A stretch of DNA of 64,000 nucleotides from Collimonas pratensis (GCF_001584185.1 NZ_CP013234.1:496001-560000); one strand, 5' to 3'; shown: positions 13,605 to 24,194, counted from the stretch's first letter. Numbers and translations: made by a program. Notes: a model not told the origin generated them from the sequence alone.

Positions 13605-13711
13605 GATCGGCTTCGGTGCGATTGCCGACGGATTTCGTCTTTGCAGTCGTGCTTATTTTAGTTGTACAAACATCAGCCCCGCCCAATCGTAGGCGGGAAT
13701 GGAGAAAAACA

Positions 13712-14368
13712 ATGAGCTTAGGCCTTGTTGGTCGCAAGGTTGGTATGATGCGCATCTTCACGGAAGATGGGGATTCGATCCCAGTAACCGTGTTGGACGT
13801 GTCGAACAACCGCGTGACCCAAATCAAAACGCCTGAAACAGACGGTTATACCGCTGTTCAAGTTGCATTCGGTTCGCGTCGCGCTTCACGCGTGACTAAA
13901 GCCGCCGCTGGTCACTACGCCAAAGCTGGCGTCGAGGCTGGTACCATCCTCAGAGAATTCCGCATTGATTCAGCCAAGGCTTCTGAACTGAAGGCCGGCG
14001 AAGTTATCGCCGCCAGCCTGTTCGAAGTCGGTCAAAAGGTTGACGTTCAAGGTGTCTCGATCGGTAAAGGTTACGCTGGTACCATCAAGCGTCACAACTT
14101 TGCATCCGGTCGTGCCAGCCACGGTAACTCCCGTTCGCACAATGTTCCAGGTTCCATCGGTATGGCGCAGGATCCAGGTCGTGTTTTCCCTGGTAAGCGC
14201 ATGACCGGTCACATGGGTGACGTTACTGTAACTACGCAAAACCTCGAAATCGCACGTGTTGACGCTGAGCGCCAACTGCTGCTGGTCAAGGGCGCGGTTC
14301 CAGGTGCTAAGAACGGCCAAGTCGTGGTCAGCCCTGCGATCAAAATCAAAGCTAAGAAGGGAGCCTAA
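13712..14368 (+). CDS. rplC: 50S ribosomal protein L3
   Basis: 218 residues, starting [20 protein letters not shown]. The conserved segment [16 protein letters not shown] (near residues 136-151) holds the Gln-type region close to the peptidyl transferase centre, and GHMGDV follows. It is one of the two proteins that start 50S assembly. The ATG at 13712 has GGAG 7-8 bases upstream; an in-frame upstream start at 13616 is rejected because it lies in the promoter leader. It is the first gene after the promoter at 13576 and is separated from rplD by 3 bases. Confidence 0.98.
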   Translation: MSLGLVGRKVGMMRIFTEDGDSIPVTVLDVSNNRVTQIKTPETDGYTAVQVAFGSRRASRVTKAAAGHYAKAGVEAGTILREFRIDSAKASELKAGEVIAASLFEVGQKVDVQGVSIGKGYAGTIKRHNFASGRASHGNSRSHNVPGSIGMAQDPGRVFPGKRMTGHMGDVTVTTQNLEIARVDAERQLLLVKGAVPGAKNGQVVVSPAIKIKAKKGA

Positions 14369-14371
14369 TTC

Positions 14372-14992
14372 ATGGAACTCAAGCTCCTGAATGACCAAGG
14401 TCAAGCTGCTTCGAACGTTGCTGCTCCGGATACCATTTTCGGCCGCGACTACAACGAAGCTCTGATTCACCAGGTCGTGGTTGCTTACCAGGCTAACGCT
14501 CGCAGCGGTAACCGTAAGCAAAAAGACCGTGAAGAAGTTCATCACACGACGAAAAAGCCATGGCGCCAAAAGGGTACTGGCCGCGCTCGTGCTGGTATGT
14601 CGTCCTCGCCACTGTGGCGCGGCGGTGGTCGGATTTTCCCGAACTCGCCTGATGAGAACTTCAGCCACAAAGTAAACAAGAAGATGTATCGCGCAGGTCT
14701 CTGCTCGATTCTGTCGCAGTTGGCACGCGAAGGTCGTTTGTCGGTCGTCGAGAATTTCTCGGTCGAAGCGCCAAAGACCAAGCTGCTGTCACAAAAGCTG
14801 AAGACCATGGGTCTGGATTCCGTGTTGGTCATTACCGACAACCTGGAAGAAAACCTGTTGTTGGCGTCGCGTAACCTGCCTGGTTTCCTGGCATGTGAAC
14901 CACGTCACGCTGATCCAGTATCGCTTGTGTTCTACAGGAAGATCCTGATCACCAAGCTGGCTTTGGCGAAGATTGAGGAGATGCTGGCATGA
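14372..14992 (+). CDS. rplD: 50S ribosomal protein L4
   Basis: 206 residues with the tunnel-lining loop motif [15 protein letters not shown] near residues 63-77. In enterobacteria L4 represses the S10 operon through the leader ahead of rpsJ. No comparable leader was recognised here. The ribosome site AAGGGAG lies in the rplC end. It overlaps rplW by 4 bases (ATGA), which indicates translational coupling. Confidence 0.98.
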   Translation: MELKLLNDQGQAASNVAAPDTIFGRDYNEALIHQVVVAYQANARSGNRKQKDREEVHHTTKKPWRQKGTGRARAGMSSSPLWRGGGRIFPNSPDENFSHKVNKKMYRAGLCSILSQLAREGRLSVVENFSVEAPKTKLLSQKLKTMGLDSVLVITDNLEENLLLASRNLPGFLACEPRHADPVSLVFYRKILITKLALAKIEEMLA

Positions 14993-15303
14993 ACGCAATT
15001 AAACATAGCGAAGAACGCTTGATGAAAGTGTTGCTGGCGCCGGTGATTTCCGAAAAGGCAACGATGGTTGCGGAGAAGAACGAGCAAGTCGTTTTCCGTA
15101 TCGCACCAGACGCTACCAAGCTGGAAGTCAAGGCTGCTGTCGAGCTGCTCTTCAAAGTTCAGGTTGAATCGGTGCAAGTTGCCAATCGCCAGGGTAAGCA
15201 AAAGCGTAGCGGCAAGACCATGGGTCGCCGCAACCACACCCGCCGCGCATTCGTATGCTTGAAGCCGGGTCAAGAGATCAACTTCACCGAGGAGGCTAAA
15301 TAA
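14989..15303 (+). CDS. rplW: 50S ribosomal protein L23
   Basis: 104 residues. It contains [17 protein letters not shown] and the conserved VRPxG-type region as [16 protein letters not shown]23 lies at the exit of the nascent peptide tunnel and docks trigger factor and SRP. The start ATG overlaps the rplD stop by 4 bases, with GAGGAG 8 bases upstream. It overlaps rplB by one base. Confidence 0.98.
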   Translation: MNAIKHSEERLMKVLLAPVISEKATMVAEKNEQVVFRIAPDATKLEVKAAVELLFKVQVESVQVANRQGKQKRSGKTMGRRNHTRRAFVCLKPGQEINFTEEAK

Positions 15304-16130
15304 TGGCACTCGTTAAAGTTAAACCAACCTCGCCGGGCCGCCGTGGCATGGTCAAGGTCGTTAATCCCGACCTGTACAAAGGCCGTCCATTTGCTGCCCT
15401 GGTTGAGAAGAAGTCGAAAACAGCCGGCCGTAACAACAACGGCCATATCACCACTCGCCACATCGGCGGTGGTCATAAGCAACATTACCGCCTGATCGAT
15501 TTCAAGCGCACCAAGGATGGCATTCCTGCGAAAGTGGAACGTATCGAATACGATCCAAACCGCACCGCGAATATCGCCCTGTTGTGCTACGCCGACGGCG
15601 AGCGTCACTACATCATCGCCACTAAGGGCATGGCTGTAGGCGACCAGGTAATGAGCGGCTCGGAAGCGCCGATCAAATCCGGCAACTGCCTGCCAATCCG
15701 CAACATTCCGGTTGGCACGATTCTGCATTGCGTCGAAATGCTGCCAGGTAAGGGTGCCCAAATGGCCCGTACCGCCGGCGCCGGCGTTGTGCTGATGGCT
15801 CGTGAAGGTACTTACGCTCAAATTCGTTTGCGCTCCGGTGAAGTTCGCCGCGTGCACATCGAATGCCGCGCTACCGTAGGTGAAGTCGGCAATGCCGAAC
15901 ACAGCCTGCGCAAGATCGGTAAAGCGGGTGCGATGCGTTGGCGTGGTGTTCGTCCTACCGTTCGCGGTGTGGTCATGAACCCGGTCGACCATCCTCACGG
16001 TGGTGGTGAAGGTAAGACCGCAGCTGGTCGTCATCCAGTTTCGCCATGGGGTCAACAGACTAAGGGTAAGAAGACACGCAGCAACAAGCGTACTACTTCC
16101 ATGATCGTCTCGCGCCGTGGCAAGAAATAA
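15303..16130 (+). CDS. rplB: 50S ribosomal protein L2
   Basis: 275 residues, starting [19 protein letters not shown]. The C-terminal [17 protein letters not shown] (near 220-236) contains the His essential for peptidyl transferase assembly. Its first A is the last base of the rplW stop (TAATG). It is part of the tightly packed S10 block and is followed 10 bases later by rpsS. Confidence 0.99.
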   Translation: MALVKVKPTSPGRRGMVKVVNPDLYKGRPFAALVEKKSKTAGRNNNGHITTRHIGGGHKQHYRLIDFKRTKDGIPAKVERIEYDPNRTANIALLCYADGERHYIIATKGMAVGDQVMSGSEAPIKSGNCLPIRNIPVGTILHCVEMLPGKGAQMARTAGAGVVLMAREGTYAQIRLRSGEVRRVHIECRATVGEVGNAEHSLRKIGKAGAMRWRGVRPTVRGVVMNPVDHPHGGGEGKTAAGRHPVSPWGQQTKGKKTRSNKRTTSMIVSRRGKK

Positions 16131-16140
16131 GGGGTAACAC

Positions 16141-16416
16141 ATGACACGTTCATTGAAAAAAGGGCCGTTCTGCGACGCCCATCTGGTGAAAAAAGTTGAA
16201 ACTGCGCAAGCAGTCAAAGACAAAAAGCCAATCAAGACTTGGTCCCGTCGCTCGACCATCATGCCGGATTTTATCGGTCTGACGATTGCTGTCCATAACG
16301 GCAAGCAACACGTCCCGGTATATGTGTCCGAGAACATGGTTGGTCACAAGCTCGGCGAATTCGCGCTGACCCGTACGTTCAAGGGTCATGCTGCTGATAA
16401 GAAGGCTAAGAAATAA
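16141..16416 (+). CDS. rpsS: 30S ribosomal protein S19
   Basis: 91 residues, starting [19 protein letters not shown] and containing [20 protein letters not shown] and [16 protein letters not shown]. It binds the 16S rRNA head near the A site together with S13. AAGGGG precedes the ATG by 7 bases. Confidence 0.99.
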   Translation: MTRSLKKGPFCDAHLVKKVETAQAVKDKKPIKTWSRRSTIMPDFIGLTIAVHNGKQHVPVYVSENMVGHKLGEFALTRTFKGHAADKKAKK

Positions 16417-16422
16417 GGTCCG

Positions 16423-16755
16423 ATGATGGAAACTAAAGCTACCCTCCGCGGCGTGCGCCTGTCGGCCCAAAAGGGCCGTCTGGTCGCCGACCTGATTCGC
16501 GGCAAAAAAATTGATCACGCGCTAAACATCCTGACTTTCAGCCCTAAGAAAGGTGCAGCCATCATCAAGCGTGTTCTGGAGTCCGCAATTGCGAACGCAG
16601 AACACAATGACGGTGCCGACATCGACGAGCTGAAAGTTACGACGATTTACGTGGAAAAAGGTTCGGTCCTCAAGCGCTTCACAGCGCGTGCTAAAGGCCG
16701 TGGCGATCGTATCTCGAAGCAATCCTGTCACATTTACGTGACTGTCGGAAACTAA
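16423..16755 (+). CDS. rplV: 50S ribosomal protein L22
   Basis: 110 residues, with [16 protein letters not shown] and the C-terminal loop [16 protein letters not shown] that reaches the tunnel constriction, where macrolide-resistance changes map in other bacteria. The start is ATG-ATG (16423 or 16426), with AAGG a few bases before, so either Met may be used. It lies between rpsS and rpsC as in the standard S10 order. Confidence 0.98.
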   Translation: MMETKATLRGVRLSAQKGRLVADLIRGKKIDHALNILTFSPKKGAAIIKRVLESAIANAEHNDGADIDELKVTTIYVEKGSVLKRFTARAKGRGDRISKQSCHIYVTVGN

Positions 16756-16764
16756 GGAGTCACG

Positions 16765-17598
16765 ATGGGACAGAAGATTCATCCAACCGGTTTTCGCCTT
16801 GCGGTTACACGTAACTGGGGATCCCGCTGGTATGCAGGCAATAGCAATTTTGCCCAAATGCTTGGCGAAGATCTGAAAGTTCGCGCTTTCCTCAAGAAAA
16901 AACTGAAGAACGCATCGGTCGGCCGCGTTGTTATCGAGCGTCCTGCAAAGAACGCGCGCATCACGATTTACAGCTCGCGTCCTGGTGTTGTTATTGGTAA
17001 AAAAGGCGAGGACATCGAAGTTCTGAAGTCCGCGCTGACTAAGCTGATGGGTGTGCCGGTTCACGTTAATATCGAAGAAATTCGTAAGCCTGAAATCGAC
17101 GCACAACTGATCGCTGACTCGATCGCGCAACAGCTCGAAAAACGCATCATGTTCCGCCGCGCGATGAAACGTGCGATGCAGAACGCAATGCGTCTGGGCG
17201 CGCAAGGGATCAAGATCATGTCGTCCGGTCGTCTGAACGGTATCGAAATCGCACGTACCGAATGGTACCGCGAAGGTCGCGTACCACTTCACACACTGCG
17301 CGCTGACATCGACTACGGTTTCGGCGAAGCTGAAACCACGTACGGCATTATCGGCATCAAGGTCTGGGTCTACAAGGGTGATCGTCTGGCTAACGGCGAT
17401 GCGCCGGTAATCGACGTACCTAACGACGACGACAAGAAACGCCGTGGCCCACGTCGCGATGATGGCAAGCCATCTAGCCGTCCACGTCCTAAAACTACGG
17501 CAACTGCCGGTGCGCCTGGTGCGCGTCCTGCACGTGCCAAGAAGCCGGATGGCGCTGCTGAAGGTGTTGCTGCACCGGCTGAGAAAGCAGGAGAATAA
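16765..17598 (+). CDS. rpsC: 30S ribosomal protein S3 with extended C-terminal tail
   Basis: 277 residues, against about 230 in E. coli. The KH domain ([14 protein letters not shown] near 73-86) and the C-terminal S3 domain ([21 protein letters not shown]) are complete and form part of the mRNA entry tunnel. From about residue 218 there is a low-complexity tail rich in Lys, Arg, Pro and Ala ([20 protein letters not shown] and beyond). Extended S3 tails occur in Burkholderiales. AAGGAG lies 5 bases before the ATG. The stop is 2 bases before rplP. Confidence 0.98.
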   Translation: MGQKIHPTGFRLAVTRNWGSRWYAGNSNFAQMLGEDLKVRAFLKKKLKNASVGRVVIERPAKNARITIYSSRPGVVIGKKGEDIEVLKSALTKLMGVPVHVNIEEIRKPEIDAQLIADSIAQQLEKRIMFRRAMKRAMQNAMRLGAQGIKIMSSGRLNGIEIARTEWYREGRVPLHTLRADIDYGFGEAETTYGIIGIKVWVYKGDRLANGDAPVIDVPNDDDKKRRGPRRDDGKPSSRPRPKTTATAGAPGARPARAKKPDGAAEGVAAPAEKAGE

Positions 17599-17600
17599 TC

Positions 17601-18020
17601 ATGCTGCAACCAGCACGCAGAAAATATCGTAAAGAGCAAAAAGGCCGCAACAAAGGCATTTCGCATTCGCGCGGCACTGCTGTGTCGTTCGGCGAATTTG
17701 GCTTGAAAGCGGTTGGCCGCGGTCGTATCACCGCGCGCCAGATTGAAGCAGCTCGTCGCGCAATGACCCGTCATATCAAACGGGGTGGTCGTATCTGGAT
17801 TCGCATTTTCCCGGATAAGCCAATTTCGCAAAAGCCTGCCGAAGTCCGTATGGGTAACGGTAAAGGTAATCCCGAGTACTACGTGGCTGAAATCCAGCCA
17901 GGTAAAATGCTGTACGAGATGGATGGCGTCGATGAAACACTGGCGCGCGAGGCATTCCGTTTGGCTGCAGCTAAATTGCCACTGTTGACCACGTTCGTCG
18001 TGCGTCAAATTGGCCAATAA
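17601..18020 (+). CDS. rplP: 50S ribosomal protein L16
   Basis: 139 residues, starting [19 protein letters not shown]. It contains [20 protein letters not shown] and the Arg region ([20 protein letters not shown]) near the site hydroxylated by RoxA in E. coli. It is needed for the A-site side of the 50S subunit. AGGAG lies at the rpsC end. Confidence 0.99.
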   Translation: MLQPARRKYRKEQKGRNKGISHSRGTAVSFGEFGLKAVGRGRITARQIEAARRAMTRHIKRGGRIWIRIFPDKPISQKPAEVRMGNGKGNPEYYVAEIQPGKMLYEMDGVDETLAREAFRLAAAKLPLLTTFVVRQIGQ

Positions 18021-18032
18021 TTGGAGTTAAAC

Positions 18033-18224
18033 ATGAAAGCATCTGAACTCCGCGACAAAGATCAAGCGGCCTTGACCAAAGAGCTGAACGAATTGCTGAA
18101 GGCGCAGTTTAGCCTTCGCATGCAAATCGCAACTCAGCAATTGAGCAATACGTCGCAATTGAAGAAAGTTCGTCGCGATATAGCACGGGTCAAGACCGTG
18201 ATCAATTCGAAGGGCGCCCTGTAA
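18033..18224 (+). CDS. rpmC: 50S ribosomal protein L29
   Basis: 63 residues, starting [20 protein letters not shown]; it lies next to L23 at the tunnel exit. The ATG at 18033 with GGAG 6 bases upstream is preferred over an in-frame TTG at 18021, which overlaps the ribosome site. Its stop overlaps the rpsQ start by one base (TAATG). Confidence 0.97.
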   Translation: MKASELRDKDQAALTKELNELLKAQFSLRMQIATQQLSNTSQLKKVRRDIARVKTVINSKGAL

Positions 18225-18496
18225 TGAACGATCAAGTGAAACAAGCGCTCAAGCGCACGCTGGTTGGTAAAGTAGTGTCCGATAAAATGGACAAGACTGT
18301 TACCGTCCTGATCGAACGCCACGTCAAGCATCCTCTGTATGGCAAAATCATCGTGCGTACTAACAAGTACCATGCACATGACGAAACCAACCAGGCCAAG
18401 GAAGGCGACGTTGTCGAGATCCAAGAAGGACGTCCAATCTCCAAGACTAAAGCTTGGAGCGTGACACGTGTGGTACAAGTGGCACAGGTCCTGTAA
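18224..18496 (+). CDS. rpsQ: 30S ribosomal protein S17
   Basis: 90 residues with [20 protein letters not shown] and [20 protein letters not shown], the S17 OB-fold signature. It is the last gene of the S10 block, coupled to rpmC by a one-base overlap. A 235-base gap with two hairpins follows before rplN starts the spc block. Confidence 0.98.
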   Translation: MNDQVKQALKRTLVGKVVSDKMDKTVTVLIERHVKHPLYGKIIVRTNKYHAHDETNQAKEGDVVEIQEGRPISKTKAWSVTRVVQVAQVL

Positions 18497-18508
18497 GTAA
18501 TGGTTGCG

Positions 18509-18567
18509 AGCCAAGCATTTTGATGTGATAATGCTTGGCTTCGCTCCTGTTGGCTTCCAACAAGAGC
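18509..18567 (+). promoter_or_regulatory. Two tandem hairpins in the rpsQ-rplN gap
   Basis: The first is a perfect 11-bp stem AGCCAAGCATT / AATGCTTGGCT (18509-18540) with a 10-base loop. The second, at about 18543-18567, pairs GCTC..TGTTGG with CCAACA..GAGC. Neither has a T-tract. They mark the S10-to-spc boundary, where E. coli has the spc promoter. I see no near-consensus promoter in the remaining 165 bases. Confidence 0.5.
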
Positions 18568-18731
18568 GGGCAAGAAAAATAGCAGCACCCTGCAGTAAAT
18601 TTTTGTTCTAGCAAGAAGTTTTGGAAGTCGTCCACCTAAGCAGTGCGCTCAGCAGAGTTGCCCTGACAGGACCAAGACTGACCGTAAATCCGCATCGTGC
18701 GGCAGCGAGTTAAGTTGGGAAAGAAAATATT

Positions 18732-19100
18732 ATGATTCAAACGGAAAGCCGGCTCGAAGTAGCCGACAACACTGGTGCACGCGAAGTCATGTGTATCAAA
18801 GTTCTGGGTGGTTCCAAGCGTCGCTATGCCAGCATTGGTGATGTGATCAAGGTTACCGTCAAAGTGGCAGCGCCACGTGGTCGCGTCAAGAAAGGCGAGA
18901 TCTATAACGCCGTTGTCGTGCGGACCGCTAAAGGCGTTCGCCGTCAAGATGGTTCGTTGGTCAAGTTCGATGGCAATGCAGCAGTGCTGCTGAACGCGAA
19001 GCTTGAGCCAATTGGTACGCGTATTTTTGGACCAGTCACTCGTGAACTGCGCACTGAGCGCTTCATGAAGATTGTGTCACTCGCGCCTGAAGTGCTGTAA
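18732..19100 (+). CDS. rplN: 50S ribosomal protein L14
   Basis: 122 residues, starting [20 protein letters not shown], with [18 protein letters not shown]14 contacts the 16S rRNA in a subunit bridge and is the docking site for RsfS. It is the first gene of the spc block. The ribosome site is a weak GGGAAAG. Confidence 0.98.
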   Translation: MIQTESRLEVADNTGAREVMCIKVLGGSKRRYASIGDVIKVTVKVAAPRGRVKKGEIYNAVVVRTAKGVRRQDGSLVKFDGNAAVLLNAKLEPIGTRIFGPVTRELRTERFMKIVSLAPEVL

Positions 19101-19109
19101 GGAGTCGAG

Positions 19110-19424
19110 ATGGATAAGATTCGGAAAAGCGACGAAGTAATCGTCCTGACTGGTAAAGACAAGGGCAAGCGCGGTGTTGTAAAGCAACGCGTTGATGCTA
19201 ATCACGTCGTCGTAGAGGGTGTCAACGTTGCTAAAAAAGCAACCAAGCCAAACCCGATGACTGGTGTAACTGGTGGCATCATTGACAAGCTGATGCCGAT
19301 TCACGTGTCAAATGTTGCGTTGTTCAACGCAGCAACTGGCAAGGCAGATCGCGTTGGTTTTAAAGATGTGGACGGCAAGAAAGTCCGCGTTTTCAAGTCC
19401 AGCGGCGAAGTTGTTAAGGTTTAA
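19110..19424 (+). CDS. rplX: 50S ribosomal protein L24
   Basis: 104 residues. It starts [20 protein letters not shown], a KOW motif typical of L24, which initiates 50S assembly. AAGGAG overlaps the rplN stop region, 5 bases before the ATG. rplE begins 6 bases after its stop. Confidence 0.98.
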   Translation: MDKIRKSDEVIVLTGKDKGKRGVVKQRVDANHVVVEGVNVAKKATKPNPMTGVTGGIIDKLMPIHVSNVALFNAATGKADRVGFKDVDGKKVRVFKSSGEVVKV

Positions 19425-19430
19425 GAGATC

Positions 19431-19970
19431 ATGGCCCGTCTCCAAGAATTCTATAAAGAAAAAGTCGTTGCCGACTTGACAGCGAAATACGCTTACAAGT
19501 CCGTGATGGAAGTGCCGCGCATCCTGAAGATCACCCTGAACATGGGTCTGTCGGAAGCGATTGCGGACAAGAAGATCATTGAACACGCTGTTGGCGATTT
19601 GACCAAGATTGCAGGTCAGAAGCCAGTCGTGACCAAGGCACGGAAAGCTATCGCGGGTTTCAAAATCCGTGAAGGCTACCCAATCGGTTGCATGGTTACA
19701 CTGCGTGGCGCTCATATGTACGAGTTCCTGGATCGCCTGGTTACTGTCGCGCTGCCGCGCGTTCGTGACTTCCGTGGCGTCTCCGGTCGTGCATTTGACG
19801 GTCGTGGTAACTACAATATCGGCGTGAAAGAGCAGATCATTTTCCCCGAAATTGAGTACGACAAGATTGATGTGTTGCGTGGTATGAATATCAGTATCAC
19901 GACGACTGCAAAGACCGACGACGAAGCAAAATCGCTTCTCGCCGCATTTAAATTTCCGTTCAGAAACTGA
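19431..19970 (+). CDS. rplE: 50S ribosomal protein L5
   Basis: 179 residues with [16 protein letters not shown], the 5S-rRNA-binding segment [20 protein letters not shown] (here [18 protein letters not shown]), and [21 protein letters not shown]5 carries 5S rRNA into the central protuberance. It lies 6 bases after rplX and 7 bases before rpsN. Confidence 0.99.
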   Translation: MARLQEFYKEKVVADLTAKYAYKSVMEVPRILKITLNMGLSEAIADKKIIEHAVGDLTKIAGQKPVVTKARKAIAGFKIREGYPIGCMVTLRGAHMYEFLDRLVTVALPRVRDFRGVSGRAFDGRGNYNIGVKEQIIFPEIEYDKIDVLRGMNISITTTAKTDDEAKSLLAAFKFPFRN

Positions 19971-19977
19971 GGTTGCC

Positions 19978-20283
19978 ATGGCAAAACTGGCACTGATTAA
20001 CCGTGAACAAAAGCGCGCTGACCTGGTAAAGAAATACGCCGGCAAGCGTGCCGAGTTAAAGGCAATCATTGATGACCAATCGAAGTCGGAAGAAGAGCGC
20101 TACGAAGCTCGCTTGAAATTGCAAGCGCTGCCACGTAACTCGGCTCCGACCCGTCAACGTAATCGTTGCTCCCTGACTGGTCGTCCACGTGGCACTTTCC
20201 GCAAGTTCGGTCTGGGCCGTATTAAGCTCCGTGAAATCGCCATGCGTGGCGAAATTCCGGGTATGACTAAAGCAAGCTGGTAA
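19978..20283 (+). CDS. rpsN: 30S ribosomal protein S14, zinc-independent form
   Basis: 101 residues, the long S14 type. Only one cysteine is present ([20 protein letters not shown]), so the CxxC zinc knuckle of the short form is absent. It assembles late in the 30S head next to S10 and S19. The ribosome site is GAGGTT, 4 bases before the ATG. Confidence 0.98.
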   Translation: MAKLALINREQKRADLVKKYAGKRAELKAIIDDQSKSEEERYEARLKLQALPRNSAPTRQRNRCSLTGRPRGTFRKFGLGRIKLREIAMRGEIPGMTKASW

Positions 20284-20297
20284 TAGGAGAATATGCA

Positions 20298-20693
20298 ATG
20301 AGTATGAGCGATCCTATCGCCGATATGCTGACCCGTATCCGCAATGCGCAAGTAGTTCACAAGACAACCGTGGCAATGCCATCGTCGAAGGTCAAGATTG
20401 CGATTGCCAACGTCCTCAAGGACGAGGGTTACATTGAAGATTTCGCTGTCGCAGAAGAAGGCGGCAAAGCGGAACTCAAAATCGGTTTGAAGTATTACGC
20501 CGGCCGTCCCGTTATCGAACGCCTTGACCGTGTATCCCGTCCAGGGCTGCGGGTCTACAAGGGCAAAGATGACATCCCTAACGTGATGAACGGCTTAGGT
20601 GTGGCAATTATTTCGACACCTTCTGGTGTCATGACGGACCGCAAAGCGCGCGCAACCGGTGTCGGTGGCGAAGTTATTTGCTACGTCGCCTAA
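20298..20693 (+). CDS. rpsH: 30S ribosomal protein S8
   Basis: 131 residues, starting [20 protein letters not shown] and ending [11 protein letters not shown]. It binds the central domain of 16S rRNA; in E. coli it also represses the spc operon by binding near rplE, a site not checked here. GGAG is 8 bases before the ATG at 20298; a second in-frame ATG lies 6 bases later. Its stop overlaps the AAGGAG of rplF. Confidence 0.98.
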   Translation: MSMSDPIADMLTRIRNAQVVHKTTVAMPSSKVKIAIANVLKDEGYIEDFAVAEEGGKAELKIGLKYYAGRPVIERLDRVSRPGLRVYKGKDDIPNVMNGLGVAIISTPSGVMTDRKARATGVGGEVICYVA

Positions 20694-20703
20694 GGAGTGC
20701 AAT

Positions 20704-21237
20704 ATGTCACGTGTAGGTAAAATGCCGATTGCACTGCCGACTGGCGCGGAAGCGACCATTACAGCAGCGCAGATCACAGTCAAGGGCCCATTGGGCTCGC
20801 TTTCCCAGGCTTTGAATGGCCTGGTAAAAATCGAAAACAACAACGGCACGCTGAATTTCGCGGCCGCTGACGACAGCCGTGAAGCCAATGCGATGTCAGG
20901 CACCCTGCGTGCTCTGGTCAACAACATGGTCAATGGCGTAACCAAGGGCTTCGAAAAGAAGCTGAACTTGGTTGGCGTGGGTTTTCGTGCGCAAGCTCAA
21001 GGTGACAAGTTGAACCTGTCGCTCGGTTTTTCGCATCCTGTTGTTCACCAGATGCCAGAAGGCGTCACCGTGGCAACACCGACGCAGACCGAGATCCTGA
21101 TCAAGGGTATCGACAAGCAACGTGTTGGCCAGGTTGCTGCAGAAGTTCGTGCTTACCGCGAACCTGAGCCTTATAAGGGCAAGGGCGTTCGTTACTCGGA
21201 CGAAGTGGTAATCCTTAAAGAAACCAAGAAGAAGTAA
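20704..21237 (+). CDS. rplF: 50S ribosomal protein L6
   Basis: 177 residues, exactly the E. coli length, starting [20 protein letters not shown] and ending with the conserved [15 protein letters not shown]. The ATG at 20704 with AAGGAG 6 bases upstream is chosen; the frame also runs back 45 bases into rpsH. It binds helix 97 of 23S rRNA near the GTPase-associated region. Confidence 0.99.
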   Translation: MSRVGKMPIALPTGAEATITAAQITVKGPLGSLSQALNGLVKIENNNGTLNFAAADDSREANAMSGTLRALVNNMVNGVTKGFEKKLNLVGVGFRAQAQGDKLNLSLGFSHPVVHQMPEGVTVATPTQTEILIKGIDKQRVGQVAAEVRAYREPEPYKGKGVRYSDEVVILKETKKK

Positions 21238-21249
21238 TAGGGGTTGACG

Positions 21250-21612
21250 ATGGATAAGAAACAATCACGTCTGCGCCGTTCACGCCAAACGCGTGCCAAG
21301 ATCGCAGAGTTAAAGGTGAACCGCCTGGCAGTGCATCGTACCAACTTGCACATTTACGCCAGCATCATCGGCCCTGACGCTAAAGTGCTGGCTTCGGCCT
21401 CCACACTGGAAGCTGAAGTACGTGCAGAACTGGCCGGCAAGTCCGGTGCAGGCGGCAATGCAGCAGCTGCATCTCTGGTTGGCAAGCGCGTTGCCGAGAA
21501 GGCACTGAAAGCTGGAGTTACCGAAGTTGCGTTTGATCGCTCCGGTTTCCGTTACCACGGCCGCGTCAAGGTGCTGGCAGATGCCGCCCGTGAAGCCGGT
21601 CTGAAGTTCTAA
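21250..21612 (+). CDS. rplR: 50S ribosomal protein L18
   Basis: 120 residues, starting [20 protein letters not shown] and ending with the [20 protein letters not shown] signature. It binds 5S rRNA with L5. The ATG at 21250 has AGGGG upstream; a TTG two codons earlier in frame is less likely. Confidence 0.98.
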   Translation: MDKKQSRLRRSRQTRAKIAELKVNRLAVHRTNLHIYASIIGPDAKVLASASTLEAEVRAELAGKSGAGGNAAAASLVGKRVAEKALKAGVTEVAFDRSGFRYHGRVKVLADAAREAGLKF

Positions 21613-21624
21613 GGAAGAATCGTC

Positions 21625-22143
21625 ATGGCAAAAATGCAATCAAAAATGCAAAGCGATAAGCCGGATGATGGCATGCGCGAAAAAATGATCGCGGTCAACC
21701 GTGTGACCAAAGTGGTCAAGGGTGGTCGTATCATGGGTTTCGCAGCATTGGCTGTTGTTGGTGATGGCGATGGCCGTATCGGCATGGGCAAGGGCAAATC
21801 GAAAGAAGTGCCAGTTGCTGTGCAGAAGGCTATGGAAGAAGCCCGTCGCAAGATGATCAAGGTAACGCTCAAGAACGGCACTCTGCAACACGCTATTTCC
21901 GGCAAGCACGGCGCGTCATCGGTTCTGATGCTGCCAGCTAAAGACGGTACTGGTGTTATTGCCGGCGGTCCAATGCGCGCAATTTTTGAAGTACTGGGCG
22001 TGACGAACGTTGTGGCCAAGTCCACTGGTTCCACCAATCCGTACAACATGGTGCGTGCTACTTTGAACGGCTTGTCAAAAATGAACACTCCATCGGAAAT
22101 CGCCGCCAAGCGTGGCAAGTCCGTTGAAGAAATTCTCGGCTAA
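21625..22143 (+). CDS. rpsE: 30S ribosomal protein S5
   Basis: 172 residues. It has the basic loop [20 protein letters not shown] and [21 protein letters not shown] (here [20 protein letters not shown]). It acts in mRNA entry and decoding accuracy; the spectinomycin-contact loop (VTKVVKGGR) looks wild-type. AAGGAAG lies 7 bases before the ATG. Confidence 0.99.
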   Translation: MAKMQSKMQSDKPDDGMREKMIAVNRVTKVVKGGRIMGFAALAVVGDGDGRIGMGKGKSKEVPVAVQKAMEEARRKMIKVTLKNGTLQHAISGKHGASSVLMLPAKDGTGVIAGGPMRAIFEVLGVTNVVAKSTGSTNPYNMVRATLNGLSKMNTPSEIAAKRGKSVEEILG

Positions 22144-22153
22144 GGTGATCAAA

Positions 22154-22333
22154 ATGACAAAGACTGTAAAAGTACAATTGGTCAAGGGTTTGATCGGCAC
22201 ACGCGAAACACATCGCGCAACAGTGCGCGGTTTGGGTCTGCGTCGCGTTAATTCGGTTTCCGAATTGCAAGACACCCCATCAGTGCGCGGCATGATCAAT
22301 AAAGTGTCCTATCTTGTGAAAGTGGTGTCGTAA
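22154..22333 (+). CDS. rpmD: 50S ribosomal protein L30
   Basis: 59 residues, starting [20 protein letters not shown] and containing [20 protein letters not shown]. The ATG at 22154 is chosen because AAGGTG lies 8 bases before it; the frame continues upstream into rpsE without a better start. It lies between rpsE and rplO as in the standard spc order. Confidence 0.98.
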   Translation: MTKTVKVQLVKGLIGTRETHRATVRGLGLRRVNSVSELQDTPSVRGMINKVSYLVKVVS

Positions 22334-22359
22334 GCTTAGGCTTGCGAACGGAGCAAATT

Positions 22360-22791
22360 ATGGAATTGAATACTATTCAACCTGCAGATGGCGCCAAGCA
22401 CTACAAGCGTCGCGTTGGTCGTGGTATCGGCTCGGGTATCGGTAAGACAGCCGGCCGCGGTCACAAGGGTCAAAAATCGCGTTCGGGCGGTTTCCACAAA
22501 GTAGGTTTCGAAGGTGGTCAGATGCCTTTGCAACGTCGTTTGCCAAAACGCGGCTTCAAGTCGATGGCAACGCCGTACAAAGCAGAAGTTCGCTTGTCGG
22601 ACCTGGAAAACCTGCCGGTAACAGAAGTAGATATCCTGGTGTTGAAGCAAGCCGGCGTGATCGGCGAGCTGGCACGCGTGGTACGTGTCATCCTGTCGGG
22701 CGAATTGACCAAAAAGGTTACGCTCAAGGGCTTGATCGCTACCAAGGGTGCAAAAGCTGCGATTGAAGCGGCCGGCGGATCGGTTGCTTAA
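22360..22791 (+). CDS. rplO: 50S ribosomal protein L15
   Basis: 143 residues, starting [20 protein letters not shown] with the Gly/Arg-rich [13 protein letters not shown] segment. The ATG at 22360 has GGAG 6 bases upstream; upstream in-frame starts at 22342 lie before the ribosome site. It is followed after 34 bases by secY. Confidence 0.99.
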   Translation: MELNTIQPADGAKHYKRRVGRGIGSGIGKTAGRGHKGQKSRSGGFHKVGFEGGQMPLQRRLPKRGFKSMATPYKAEVRLSDLENLPVTEVDILVLKQAGVIGELARVVRVILSGELTKKVTLKGLIATKGAKAAIEAAGGSVA

Positions 22792-22825
22792 TTTGTCGTT
22801 CTAACTCGTAGCAATGGAGCAATAA

Positions 22826-24157
22826 GTGGCGACTTCACCCCAACTTGCAAAGAGTGCTGCGAGCGGCTTCCCATGGGGCCGTCTGTGGTTCTTGCTTGCT
22901 GCATTGGTTGTATATCGTATTGGTGCTCACATTCCTGTACCGGGAATTGATCCATCGCAGTTGGCGCAATTGTTCAAGCAGCACCAGGGCGGCATTCTGG
23001 GCATGTTCAACATGTTCTCTGGTGGTGCGTTGTCGCGGTTCACCGTGTTCGCGCTGGGTATCATGCCGTATATCTCGGCATCGATCGTGATGCAATTGAT
23101 GTCGATTGTGTCGCCTCAGCTGGAAGCGTTGAAAAAAGAGGGCGAATCCGGTCGTCGCAAGATTACCCAGTACACCCGTTACGGTACGCTGTTGCTGGCG
23201 ACGTTTCAGGCTCTGGGGATTGCGGTAGCGCTGGAATCGCAACCTGGCCTGGTGCTGGATGCCGGCCTGGCTTTCCGCTTCACCACAGTTGTGACGCTGG
23301 TGACAGGAACGATGTTTTTGATGTGGTTGGGTGAGCAGATTACTGAGCGTGGTCTCGGTAACGGTATCTCGATCATCATCTTTGCAGGTATTGCAGCTGG
23401 CTTGCCAAATGCGATCGGTGGTTTGTTCGGTCAGGTAAGTACCGGCTCCATGAGTGCCTTGTCGGCGATCCTGATTTGTTTGATCGCAGCCGGCGTGACA
23501 TATCTGGTGGTATTTATTGAACGTGGCCAACGCAAGATTCTGGTGAATTATGCGAAACGCCAGGTAGGCAACAAGATTTATGGTGGTCAAAGCAGTCATT
23601 TGCCGCTGAAGCTGAACATGGCTGGTGTAATTCCTCCAATCTTCGCTTCCTCGATCATCTTGTTTCCTGCGACAATCACGAGTTGGTTTACTTCCGGTGA
23701 TTCAACCAATCCGGTAGTCAACTTCCTCAAGGATATGGCGGCTTCACTGGCGCCAGGCGAGCCGATTCATGCTCTGCTGTATGCGATAGCGATTGTGTTC
23801 TTCTGCTTTTTCTATACAGCGTTGGTGTTTAACAGCAAAGAAACAGCTGACAACCTGAAGAAGAGCGGCGCGTTTGTACCAGGGATTCGTCCAGGCGAGC
23901 AGACCGCACGTTATATCGACAAGATCCTGATGCGTTTGACACTGGTTGGCGCGGTTTATATTACGGTTGTTTGTTTGGTTCCGGAATTTCTGATCGCCCG
24001 CTGGAAAGTACCGTTTTATTTTGGTGGTACATCGCTGTTGATTATCGTAGTGGTCACCATGGATTTCATGGCGCAAGTACAGAATTACGTGATGTCGCAG
24101 CAATATGATTCGCTGCTTCGTAAGGCAAATTTCAAGGGCGGCGTTTCGACACGCTAA
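22826..24157 (+). CDS. secY: Preprotein translocase channel subunit SecY
   Basis: 443 residues with ten hydrophobic segments. Family signatures include [10 protein letters not shown] (plug-side start of TM1-2), [12 protein letters not shown] and [14 protein letters not shown], and the cytoplasmic [21 protein letters not shown] loop contacts ribosome and SecA. It forms the Sec channel with SecE and SecG in the inner membrane. The start is GTG with GGAG 6-7 bases upstream. It sits in the spc block, as in most bacteria. Confidence 0.99.
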   Translation: MATSPQLAKSAASGFPWGRLWFLLAALVVYRIGAHIPVPGIDPSQLAQLFKQHQGGILGMFNMFSGGALSRFTVFALGIMPYISASIVMQLMSIVSPQLEALKKEGESGRRKITQYTRYGTLLLATFQALGIAVALESQPGLVLDAGLAFRFTTVVTLVTGTMFLMWLGEQITERGLGNGISIIIFAGIAAGLPNAIGGLFGQVSTGSMSALSAILICLIAAGVTYLVVFIERGQRKILVNYAKRQVGNKIYGGQSSHLPLKLNMAGVIPPIFASSIILFPATITSWFTSGDSTNPVVNFLKDMAASLAPGEPIHALLYAIAIVFFCFFYTALVFNSKETADNLKKSGAFVPGIRPGEQTARYIDKILMRLTLVGAVYITVVCLVPEFLIARWKVPFYFGGTSLLIIVVVTMDFMAQVQNYVMSQQYDSLLRKANFKGGVSTR

Positions 24158-24194
24158 GTGTTGCAACGAACGACCAAAGGAACCAGTAGACCGA

